From assembly GCA_014529385.2 (NCBI GenBank), contig CM043954.1, positions 3,232,501-3,296,500 on the forward strand: DNA of 64,000 bases. Reading direction: 5' to 3'. Positions 21,798-31,754 of this stretch are shown here, piece by piece (the first letter of the stretch is position 1; each line of letters opens with the position of its first letter). A model generated the notes under the pieces. It was given only the letters and a program-made list of their open reading frames with translations, had not been told where the DNA came from and searched no databases. The stretch is from Adiantum capillus-veneris. Its lineage: Eukaryota > Streptophyta > Polypodiopsida > Polypodiales > Pteridaceae. Made by a program: the position numbers and the translations under genes.

Positions 21798-23067
21798 TTA
21801 CTCTAGGGAAGCATTGTAAGCATTGACAAGGTTTAGGTTATCCTTGAATTGTATGCCTTGCATCCATCTAGCATCTTCAAAAGGATAATTCTTAAACTTA
21901 ATAAGATATCGTTGGATAGTCTTACCTCCTCTTAGTACCTTGTATTCATGTCGGAGAATGGACTCTGGCTGGAGCACCTCTTCTTGGTCCTCAATCTCCG
22001 GTGGGTCTTCAATTGTTGGTTCTTGTGGTGGCTCTCCTTTGTAAGGCTTTAGTAGGCTCACATGGAAAGCATTGTGTATGAGCCAATGATTGGACAACTT
22101 GAGTTGATAGGCCATCTCATTGATTGGCCTAAGAATTTGGAAGGGACCATAGTACCTTTTTGCTAACTTAGCATAGTACTTTTGGTGTCCCATAGGATTC
22201 TTGCCCGTCGTGTGCCTTAATCGAGCCTTAGGAAATTTAGGTAAGACCCAATCATTTTCTTCAAAGGCTTGGGCTCTTCTGTGCTTGTCAGGAGCAGACT
22301 TTTGCCTTTGCTGTGAGATAGAGATAGCATCCTTAATCTTTTGGAAAGATTCTTGTAGGTCTCGGCTATACTCATCTGCAGCGAAGATGTGTACCTTAAG
22401 TAGCAAGGGACTTTTTGATCTTCCCTCAATTACCTCAAAAGGTACTTTTTCCGTGGAAGTATGTACAATGTTATTGTAGGCATACTCCACTAAGGGCAAG
22501 TACTTCTCCCATTGGGATCTTTGATCTACTTCCATTACATAGGCTTTTAGTAGATCGAGAATTGTTAGGTTAGCTATTTCACTTTGGCCATCCGTTTGTG
22601 GGTGATAGGTCGAAGAGAAGTTTAGCCTTGTTCCTAAATTCTCAAAGAGACCCTTCCAGAAATTACTAGTCATTCTAGGATCTCTATCCGACACTATGGA
22701 CATTGGCAAGCCATGGTACTTGAAGATTTGTGAAATGAAGAGGGTTGCCATTTGATGGGCTTTGATAGTCTTTTTGACAGGTATAAAATGAGCTTGTTTA
22801 CTGAACCTGTCTACTATCGTCCATATTCCCGTATTCCCATGGATAAACTTAGGCAATCCAAAGATAAAATCCATGGATATGCTCTCCCATGGTGAATTAG
22901 GGATTGGCAAAGGTTGAAGCAATCCAGGTTGCTTCCCTCTATCAAACTTTGTCTTTTGGCATACCACACATTTAGAAACATACGCTTGTATGTTTGCTTT
23001 CATGGTAGGCCAATAGAAATATGTTTCAATCCTCTTTAGGGTAGACTAAATCCTTCTATGCCCCGCA
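21798..23067 (-). pseudogene. Chromovirus (Ty3-gypsy) integrase with chromodomain, 5' truncated
   Basis: From the ATG at 23003 the frame runs 401 residues. It is preceded in frame by ETYFYWPT and, across one TAG, by a GH of the HHCC finger. CVVCQKTK supplies Cys12 and Cys15. The DDE triad is intact: SMDFIFG (D45), VSDRDPR (D106) and TDGQSEI (E142). YYGPFQILRP (284-293) is the C-terminal GPY/F-type motif. A chromodomain-like tail (EYKVLRGGKTIQRYLIKFKN and on, about 353-395) ends in NAYNASLE. It would insert cDNA and direct it to marked chromatin. Reverse transcriptase is missing because an unrelated LTR starts at 23068. Confidence 0.88.
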
Positions 23068-23988
23068 TGTTAACTGAGTCAACGTCAGTTAACAAAAGCT
23101 GCTAAAGACCGAAGACGTACGAATGCACATCGAGGATGAATGCAAAGAAGTAGTAAAGATTGGAACTACACATTTTTCACGTTTTTCCAAAATGGTCACG
23201 TATTGTAAATTCCCGAATTATTTCAAGCCATTGTAATATTTTAATATGTTACGGGCTCAATGGGAGTTCCAAGTTGTAAAGAATAGGTCACTTACTGTGC
23301 CTAGGTTGCAGATTCAGTAAGTGGTGAGCCATAAAGGCCTTGGGCGCCCGGACATTGTATATTTTTACCCTAGGTATATAAGGCAGTGTGTAAAAGAAAT
23401 TAGGGTTCTCAAGTCATTTGTGGAGAGCACTCTTTGGTGAGAGCTCTTGAGGTGTGTGGATATTGAGTCCTTGAGCTTCTCCTTGCTCATGAGACTTGAT
23501 TAACACTAATCAATGATTCATTCTCTCTCACTATGCCTCTCTCTTACTTCTTATGATTACCTATGATGCTTAGATTAACTAGATCTTAACTAATTAGTGG
23601 TTAATACCTCTCTAATCTTGTGTGATTGCCCTCTTTTGCTTGTGTATGCATGTAGGTTTTATTGGAGTGTGGTGCTCGATAGATCTATGTGTGTGTGCTT
23701 GCGATTAGTGTGTTGCATGATACGATTAGTGTTGTGTGCATCTTGCAATCGTAGTGTGTGTGATTGGCTTGATTAGAGGTGAAGAGAGGTGGATATGGAG
23801 ATTGCCCTTCATTGCGGCTTAGCTCCTCCATAGGCTAAGAAGCTCGCCTCATAGAGTTAACCATTTGTGTTGCCACGATTAGCTCACTAACCGTGTGAGT
23901 GTTTCCATGCCCTAGCCGGGTAGCTCATCCCTACGGATTGATAATTTTGTTTGTCATTGGAGAGATTGCAATGATGGGACCCCCAACA
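23068..23988 (+). repeat. Ty3-gypsy 5' LTR, plus orientation
   Basis: A 921-bp segment from TGTTAAC to CCCCCAACA, followed by the primer site. A homologous LTR lies inverted at 48625-49553, and the two can be followed along their whole length with moderate divergence. TATATAAGG at 23375-23383 is a plausible TATA box. The first 27 bases are almost palindromic (TGTTAACTGA...TCAGTTAACA). No partner 3' LTR was found in the window, so the element is truncated or rearranged. Confidence 0.85.
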
Positions 23989-23990
23989 TT

Positions 23991-24008
23991 TGGCGCCGTT
24001 GCCGGGGA
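23991..24008 (+). promoter_or_regulatory. Primer-binding site, tRNA-Asp type
   Basis: TGGCGCCGTTGCCGGGGA begins two bases after the LTR. This is the well-known primer site of many plant Ty3-gypsy elements, complementary to the tRNA-Asp 3' end, and it fixes the orientation as plus. Confidence 0.93.
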
Positions 24009-24405
24009 CGATGGCCTACGCTAGTGTAATTGTGGCATAAATGAATGCGTTTCCTCACTAATTTCACTTGTGTGTTTATGTTTTTGTGGATTTTGGATGT
24101 ATGTGCATGAAGCATTTCGTTCATAATTCCCTAATGTGTGACCATATCTTGCCAATTGTGTGTTTACACACTAATTTCTCACTAACCCTTTGCTAATTTG
24201 ACTAATTTTTGCTAACTTACTAATGTGCTATGAATCTTCAACGGAAAGGTAATTAAGGTGGTATTCTCAACCTCCCTAGGATCTAGAGATGTGTAGAATT
24301 GTGTAGATATCCCACCAAGATGCAATGTAATGTGATGCAATGTAATGCTATGCTATGTTGATGCAATGCAATGTTGATGTTAGGGATGGAAAATTTTGCG
24401 ATTTT
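24009..24405 (+). mobile_element. Gypsy 5' leader, cut off by a copia insertion
   Basis: This matches the leader of the inverted copy at 48250-48604. Shared landmarks are TGTTTATGTTTTTGTGGATT, AAGGTGGTATTCTCAACCTC and TGTGTAGAATTGTGTAGA in one or other form. The match ends near 24400, at the start of a copia LTR. Noncoding leader. Confidence 0.75.
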
Positions 24406-24631
24406 TGTTGAAATTAGGGTTGCAGAGAAACGCACACAGCTTGGAGAAGACGAAGGAAGCTCAAGGCACACAATAGAGAGTGTGTTACTTAGTGTGCAAT
24501 GGAAAGATAGATAGCCCTAGAGTGATGGGCTTATATACAATGCACGGGGGAAAAACCTCCTAAAGAGGAAAAAAATGCCCCGGCGGTCCTAGTCTGTTCA
24601 CACACATCACTACCACATGTATATGGTAACA
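24406..24631 (-). repeat. Copia LTR (third copy)
   Basis: Begins TGTTGAAATTAGGG and ends ATGGTAACA. It has the same internal landmarks as the full-length element's LTRs, with a few substitutions and single-base indels in the A and G runs. Confidence 0.93.
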
Positions 24632-24706
24632 AATCTCCCCTAGAGTGATGTGGTGAACGAGAGTTGGCACATGAGTAAAGGGAAGTGGCATGTCCTAAGG
24701 ACATGA

Positions 24707-25248
24707 TCAGTCCACAAAGGGGAGTAAGCCCAAAGCTTTGCGGAAAGCTTCAAGCTTCTCATGAGACAATGCCTTTGTGAAAAGATTTGCAAGGTTGTCT
24801 TGTGTTGGCACATAAGCCAAGCTGATCTCTCCTACTGAGAGCCTCTCCCTGACATAGTGGTAATGCACCTCAATGTGCTTTGTGCGAGCATGAAAAACTG
24901 GGTTCCTCGCAACTGCCAATGCGCTCTGCCTGTCAGTGTAGATAGTGTTGGGAGTGTCCTGTCCAACACCCAAATCAGCCATAAGGCGTCCGAGCCATAC
25001 ACACTCAACCGTAGCTGTGAAGACTACCATGTACTCAGCCTCACAACTCGAAGTGGCCACAGTAGGTTGCTTCTTGCTCAACCATGATATACATGAACTG
25101 CCAAGCATGAAACAAAAACCACTTGTGGACACTCGCGTGTCAAAACAACCAGCCCAATCTGAGTCCAAAAAAGCATGTAAGTCTGGTGGCAATGATCGCG
25201 CCTTGGGATAAAACAAGCCAAGATGTAAAGTGCCACTAAGGTAGCGGA
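24707..25248 (-). pseudogene. Copia RNase H, 5'-truncated but open
   Basis: Continuous frame from the junction at 25248 to the stop at 24707. It contains HAFLDSDWAGCFDTR, SWLSKKQPTVATSSCEAEY, YTDRQSALAVARNPVF and the tail VPTQDNLANLFTKALSHEK. It lacks both the frameshift and the nonsense codon seen in the full-length copy, and so shows what those lesions are. TDS has become TDR in the catalytic region. Confidence 0.88.
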
Positions 25249-26110
25249 AGATTGTCCAAGTAATCGAGCCAACTGGGATACATCAACTGCCAAGCAAGAC
25301 ATAGAGCAGATTGAAAATGTGAATCTCAATGTAAGTGCATTTAACTTGTCACTTTTAATGCGATCAGATGATTCTGGATTACCATTAGAAGCACCAATAA
25401 AAGCACTACAAATTCAAAATGAGCATAAAAATGCACAGGCACCTGAAAACCTTAAAATTGATTCTTTGAACAACAAATTCCTGCATGAATTTAGTAAAGG
25501 TGTCGAGATATCACCAAAGGTTGAAAAGACTGTTAATTTAGCAAATGATTTTGCATCCACTTCTACAAGTGTGCAATCATTCATGAGTCTAAAGGACCCA
25601 TCAAACAGAATGATGTTAGCTTTGTATCGTACACATAATTTATATGCACACTATGTAGACCAAAAAGGAAAACTGTACAAAAAGGATCAACCAGTGTTTG
25701 AACGGCCCACATATCAGCTCATAGAAGTGCGTCCAGTGATAGATAAGAAAGGATGGTTTATTTAAGAGGAAAGAATCTATTATAGCCCATCCTCTCTAGA
25801 GCTGAAGGATAATACCCGAGTGAACCCAGAAATGTGTTCAGAGCCAAACTCTCCTCCATCGGAAATCAAACATTGATGTTGTGACCAAACGAGCATATAC
25901 TTTGACCGAAACAGTTGTAGATATAGATGGGAGTCTAGCATCTATGATGCATTGGGTCCTAAAACAACAGAAGCTCATATCATAGGAGACCCATGGGATA
26001 GACAATATCAGGGAATAGATAATGCTATCTACAGCTTAACTTGGGAAATAATTTGTCATGTTTCACGAAGATACATAGGAAACTATGTAGAAGGTTTGCA
26101 GATGCCAAAC
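25249..26110 (+). pseudogene. Decayed polyprotein of uncertain identity, left part
   Basis: A plus-strand frame (25319-25765) reads SFMSLKDPSNRMMLALYRT and then HYVDQKGKLYKKDQP. After stops and shifts it resumes with HIIGDPWDRQYQGIDNAIY and VSRRYIGNYVEGLQMPNI, ending at the gypsy insertion at 26116. Codon use and residue content look like real protein. I do not recognise the domain. Because the right part carries a retropepsin-like segment, it is probably a retroelement polyprotein. It could be the gag region of the plus-strand gypsy whose LTR is at 23068, or an old endogenous pararetrovirus; neither is established. Confidence 0.5.
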
Positions 26111-26115
26111 ATCAA

Positions 26116-26366
26116 TGTGCGTGTATGTCGCACGTGTCAATGCAAGGAACTTGCCGATACACCGTGTGCGAGCCACAAATGGCTCCAAGCACACAACAAG
26201 CCTAAACTAGTAAGCTCAAAGAAGGCGATGGTGTGTCACTCATCGCTCTACGCTTGCTTCGTGGAGGATTCCTCGCTGAGAAGAAGAAGGAGCCGCCGCT
26301 TCGCCGCTCTCAACCGCTTCGCCACCGCCGTGCTGTCGTCGAAATGCTCGATCGCACTCTCTCTCT

Positions 26367-26435
<69 letters not shown>

Positions 26436-26750
26436 GGAGATGAAGAAGAAGAAGATGGAGATGGAGCAAGAGCACTCTTCTATTGCACAAATGAGAGAAT
26501 GAGTGAATTTTAGGTTTAGTTGACTTTTATATGAGCTCGCCCCATTCACACTTAGGCGCCCATGCTTAGCCAACTAATCCCTTGATTGTTCCAGGTAGAG
26601 TGCGCCTCTCATCGGCGATCACTCTTACCCTTTTCCTATTGGACCGACAAGCCCGGTACCTGACTCTACCAAATAAATAATACAATGTCCGCCGTAGGTT
26701 ACAATGTTCGTCGTAGGTGATAGGGTGTCCGTGAGCCGTGAGGGTTAACA
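26116..26750 (-). repeat. 3' LTR of the gypsy-like element
   Basis: 635 bp with the same termini as 36410-37005. It is longer by 39 bp, essentially all from a CA microsatellite of about 32 units at 26371-26434. The plus-strand His/Thr frames here are translations of that microsatellite. Confidence 0.93.
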
Positions 26751-26764
26751 TGCCCCCCTTCCTG
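26751..26764 (-). promoter_or_regulatory. Polypurine tract of the gypsy-like element
   Basis: Minus CAGGAAGGGGGGCA abuts the 3' LTR, as expected for the plus-strand primer. Confidence 0.85.
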
Positions 26765-28395
26765 ATGTAGATTCCGTCCTCGGAAGCTATTGAGTTGAAG
26801 CTCGTTCGTCGAGGTGGAAGAGCATTTGAGATGAATGTCATTAGCCTTCTTCAGTCACTGCAAAATCAAACAACATTGGCATAGTAATTGCATTCTCATA
26901 AGCGATTAAAAAGCATATGCAGTTTTAGGCAGACAAATTGATTGGTAACAGAATCTTAAATAATTTTTCAGCAATAAACATTAAATTGCAATATAATCAA
27001 ATGCATAAAAAGATGTAAAGGTAAAAAATCAAACTAGTCTGGGGTCGCTAATTTAACGGTCGAAAGATACTAGAGATCGACTATTAATACCATGGGTAAG
27101 CTTCTTAATTTTCTCTGGTCAATTAAGTTGTTTAATCGCGAGAGCCAAGTATTTCATGTTCGAGGGCTGACTAGAGGCTATACCTAGAAGATCTTGTAGT
27201 TAAGCTACGATAAAAGGAATTTTGCATGAAAGCATCGCCTGACTGATTACCTTTTCTTTGACCCCCCAAAGTCTTTTCACAGTGATTCAATTTTGATGTG
27301 TGTGCTTATTTTGTATGCCTTGGGTTTTTTGCTTTTCAAGGAAAAGCGCCCACACTGGGAACCTCTAGGGCTCTAGTACCATAGGCGATACATGTGAGTG
27401 AAGTACCCAATCAAGCTGAGATTTCTCTTCCAGCTTCAGATTTTACATTGTGGCACTTTGATTTTTTGTTTGTTCATTTTCAGCATTTTAATTTTGTAAC
27501 TTTGGGGGATCATATAACACTGTTACACCTCCCCAGGCTCATCACACAAGTAAACTCCCTTTATAATACTTAAGCTAAAGGTCAATAGGGTCAAGCCCAC
27601 TAGAAAGCCCTAGTACATTTCACACAATGCTGCCTAAATCAGATTAAGAACCTAAGTAACCATTGATTATTAGGAAGGCATTCCCCATGGTATAAAGAGA
27701 AGATCTCTAACGCCTAGCTTGGTCAAACTAGCTTAGTCAGACTGCTTGATTTTTAAGCCTAGACAAGTGATTATGACAAAAAAATTACATTGAATTTAAT
27801 GTTTGGTGCTAAACAAAGGCACTAAATATTATGTTACCAATCATAATCAAAGCAGACAATCATAGATGCAAAAAAGATAAGGGGCAATGCTAATGGACAA
27901 GAAACACCTGTTTGTGTTGATAGTCGCGCTTGATTTGAAGAGTGAGTCGAGATAAAGATTCCATGAAGGTCCAAATCCTAACAACAGCAACACGTTCCTG
28001 TACACACTAGGAACACAAAGAATACCTCTAGGAGGCACATCAGGGGGGAAAAGGAACTTTGCTAATCACTCAACTCTAAAACAGAAACACTCCTATCGTA
28101 CTAATTCTATCTACCCTCCATCACGCATGTGATGAGGATCAAATGTATTTTATGACATAGGTTTCTGTTTCAGTGTACCAGATGTGAATGTGTAGGTCTA
28201 GGTCAATTTTTTGACTTTTGTTGTGCATACTTGTTTGTTAATCGCTCTTGCTCTTTATTATTTTTGTTTTTTGTGAGTATAAGGCTTTATATGTACATTC
28301 CCTAAGATTGGTGATTGAGAGGTCAGGGAAACAAGGTTGAGAGGGGAGTGAGTGAATGATGACTGTCAGCAAACACGCCCCCTTCCTTGGGTAGA
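26765..28395 (-). mobile_element. Long 3' noncoding part of the gypsy-like element
   Basis: No open frame with domain content. A second polypurine-like stretch (minus AAGGAAGGGGGCG, plus 28376-28388) precedes TGTTTGCTGACAG, resembling another PPT/LTR junction only about 20 bp past the protease stop. I could not find a matching LTR elsewhere in the element, so its meaning is open. Confidence 0.55.
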
Positions 28396-29796
28396 TCATA
28401 TCGTTTGAAATGTGCTCGTCACCCTTTGAAACCAATTGTTCCAGTCGATAATAGGTGAGGATTTTTGCCAGTAGTTTTCTATTACCTTAGGTGCCTCATC
28501 GAGTTGCAAGGGTGGTAAGGTACTCTCCCAGGATCGAGCTTGAAGTGGTTCATTAGGTGATTCTTGAACACTGGGAGGTGTGGATTCCTTTGTAGCTTTA
28601 TGGAGGTCCACTATTGTAGGTGGAAGCTGTGGAGAAGCTTTAACCTCTATGGATGCATTACATGAGGAGCTAGAAGCTTCATGGGACTCCCCCCTTCCTG
28701 AGCTAGGTGGAACAAATCGTTCTTTCTTCGGTACCCAAACTAGCTCTGGAGCGGGTGTGTAGCATTCTGTGATTTTTTTCTTTCCGCGATCGTCAATTCG
28801 TTTTGGAGCTATAGGATTTAGCTCACATGGGTCCCGTGACAAGTAAGAACACAATCTACGTTTTGGCACCCATATTTGATCATTTCCTTGATAGTAGCCT
28901 TGGGCTTCCAATAGTTGTTTAGGAATCCATTGCCACATTTTCTTACTTTTCTTGGAGCGAGTGGGATGTTGCTTACAAGGCTTCTGTTTTTTAGCACTAG
29001 CCATGGTCGCTAAAGAAGTTTTAGGGACCCACTTGTATGTTTTCGTCGTTACATTAGGATGAGTCTTGTTAGAAGCTATGTGCATTGCTTGTAGCATATT
29101 TAAGGGTACGGGCATTTCATCCCCCTCAAGTGTTACCCAGGTCGTCCCCCTATTTCCCCAAGTGTCTATGGTTGCTGCTAGGTGGACCCAATCCACATTG
29201 TCTGACTCAGTCATCCCAGGTAGTACATCCATATAAGGAGAATCTTCCCCAACATCAGTGTCCGCTTTACACATGTAACAATACTGCAATGGGGCCGAGT
29301 GAACTGTGGTGTCACATCTATGATCAATTTTAAACCTGTTTCCTAGAGGATGTGCTCGACCTGTTACAAGATCCACTCGAATGACAGAATCTTGGAACTG
29401 CAAGTAGACATGGTTTTCAGACCAGTCATGCACCATTTTTGCTTCCCTCATGAAAGGACGTCCTAAGATCATCTCCGATGCCATAGTGTGTTTGGAGAAA
29501 TCCATAACAATAAAGGTAATCCTTATTTTATTTCCAAAGACCTTGATCTTGAGATCTTCTAGCATCCCAATAGGTTTAACAATAGACCCATTGGCCATCT
29601 TCACTACTATGGTTGTGGTCGCAAGGTGAGGTCTTCCCATAGTTTCCCAGCAATTTTTAGTCACAATGCTAACCCCAGTGCCACCAACAAGGATTCCCTT
29701 CACAGTTAATCCCTTAGTAGTGATTGGTATGGTCGCATTGGATTCATCACCCTCAAAGTATTGTCCCAACTTGTTAATAGGTATTGAGTAGCGTTA
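28396..29796 (-). CDS. Protease-like ORF of the gypsy-like element, catalytic Asp lost
   Basis: A long frame (457 residues from the ATG at 29769; open upstream to about 29796). The first 130 residues have a retropepsin fold pattern: TTKGLTVKGILVGGTGVSIV at the active-site position, TTTIVVKMANGSIVKP, and ASEMILGRPFM. The active-site triplet reads GGTG instead of D-S/T-G, so the catalytic Asp appears lost. The C-terminal 300 residues are Lys/Pro/Ser-rich with repeated YKWVPK, IWVPK and VWVPK motifs and no known domain. No reverse transcriptase follows. It ends near a polypurine-like tract. Roughly 1.95 kb of apparently noncoding DNA separates it from the gag region. Confidence 0.65.
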
Positions 29797-31754
29797 AATG
29801 GTAACCTTGCATTTGCACTACATTTCTACTCAAATGTATATATTTTTTATCAAAGTTTTAACCTAGTATTCATTCTTTCTTTCCGTAATAGCCTTTTTCC
29901 ATACAAACACCTTACCCTTCTTAGATCTTTATGCATTTACATCATATTTCTCTCTTCATGCTAAATGTAAATAGTAAACTTAATTCTACTCTCCTAGTTT
30001 TTTTACTGTATATTCTTTTAACTAATTACCTTTACTAATTTAAATAGCTATCTACATCCCATAATTTGTAAATAAATAATTTATGGGCACTTATCTTACC
30101 CATCTTCTCTCAAGGGTAGGGTTAACCTTGTAGGCCTTCCCTTCCCCACCACTATGTGACCCAAGTCTTGGATCATTTACTTGTGTTGGTCAACAAATCT
30201 TAAATATAATGTATATCCCCAATAAATTAAACTTTATTGGAGCCTACCTCATTTGTTTAAGATGGATTCCCTTTTGAAAAAAGCATGCTACACCTTGGAT
30301 GCATGCTAAAGGGCCCCCTACAAGGAGACTTGGTTCAAAAGGTGTTTTGGATGCATCTTGAATGCCTTAGCTCGTGGGTATACTTGAGGAACACTCCAAA
30401 ATCAGCTTAAACACTTTGAGAAGGTCAACTTTGCCTTTTACAGCACCCAATTCTGAGTTACCGGCTGAAAGTTATGGTGAAAACAAGGTGCTGCGGACAC
30501 TGTTACTGCAGGTCAAAGTTACAATCAGGTAAACCACAAAGGTGAAAAGTTTTCTTGACTTCTCCAAAATTCTAAAATACCAATGGGGAGTTAAAAACCA
30601 CTTGCATGTGGAGGGGTCGGCTCAAGATGCTTCCAGAGACACAACAAACAGGATGGGGACACTCTGCAGGAGCCACTGGAGGGACATCATGGTGGGGCCC
30701 ACATACATTATCAACCCTTATGGAGCCTCCACGACCTAAAAGGCTATTTTTAATAAAAAAATAAGTCCCTTATTTGCATAATTGAAGGAATGGTCAAAAG
30801 GGAACCTAAATATGGTTAATTACCTACCCTAGTTAAGTTTAACCTAACCCAAGGTCTTGTACAACTATAAAAAGGCCCTTTGGCAAGCACAAAATACACA
30901 CACCTACTCCATTGCTGCAAATAAGCTCCTCTAAGGTTAGGGAAGCCCTAATCTCTCTCTCCTCTTGTCTCCCTATCCATTTCCTAAGCTCGCTATCATA
31001 AGCGGCACCATAGAGAGAGCATCAATATGCTATTGCTACCATTCTCTTGCAAACATTTCTCTTATCATACTCATCCCTAAGTAAGGATTGTAGATTCTAT
31101 ATGAGAGCAAGGATATCAAGTTCAATGATCTATCTCATGGTTTGATCAACAAATTGTTGCAATTGGGGTGTCGTCGTCACACTTTTGCTCTAAACGCATG
31201 TAAAATTGGTAAGCCTATCTTGGCAGCTTCTCATATTTTGTGCTAATTGGGTTGCTTGTTTGTTGAGAAAGTTTTTGTGCACCATGGTGTCTATTTGCTT
31301 GTCTTCTCTCCTTATGTTGTGTGTAAGTAAGTCTTGGGGCTGCATAGATGGAGAAGAGCTCTCTATGCATGCCGCCTTATGTGTGTAAGTAGTCTCTTCT
31401 TTTGGGAAAGGAAAGGAGTTGTCAAGTATTTGTGCATTGTGGTGTTTTGAGTTTTGAGGTTTTGTGATTTCTTTTCTTAGAAGTATATGAGCACTAATAT
31501 GGTGAAGGTCAATCTTTGCATGTGAGTTTGTGCAGTGTTCAAAAGGGATTGCTTAAGGAGTGTGTGTTGAATGGTTGAAGGGCATTTTGTGTTGAAGCAC
31601 ATAAGGAAGGTGTGAGTGAGTGTGTGTGTGTGTGTGTTGTATATGGTTTGTTTTGGTTTCCTTCTTTCTCCATAAAAGAGGGTGGTGCCCCTAAGAAATA
31701 TGCGTGTGTAGGGTCTCACGGAGTGGTTGTCTGGTGGGAGCCTTGAGTTGAGCC
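29797..31754. other. Noncoding block between gag and protease ORFs; possible nested insertion
   Basis: No open frames of note. It contains TATAAAAAGG at 30866-30875, followed downstream by CCCTAATCTCTCTCTCC, an LTR-promoter-like arrangement on the plus strand. TTGAG occurs at both ends (about 29784-29788 and 31743-31747), but TG...CA termini are not clear. It could be a solo LTR, an intron-like spacer, or decayed element sequence. Confidence 0.4.

Larger units (their letters stand above)
24406..25248 (-). mobile_element. Truncated copia element (3' LTR and RNase H)
   Basis: The LTR at 24406-24631 (226 bp) differs from the 5.4-kb copia LTRs at about half a dozen sites. Next come a polypurine tract (minus AGGGGAGATT) and the last part of pol. 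Homology to the full-length copy ends abruptly at about 25248 (GCGGAAGAT); reverse transcriptase, integrase, gag and the 5' LTR are absent. It sits in the gypsy leader on its left and abuts an unrelated coding relic on its right, so a deletion or recombination removed the rest. Confidence 0.9.

Noticed and set aside
27520-28375. A complete nested LTR (TGTTACAC...CAAACA)
   Set aside because: No second copy was found near the 5' side (35600-36400 compared by eye), so LTR status is unsupported.
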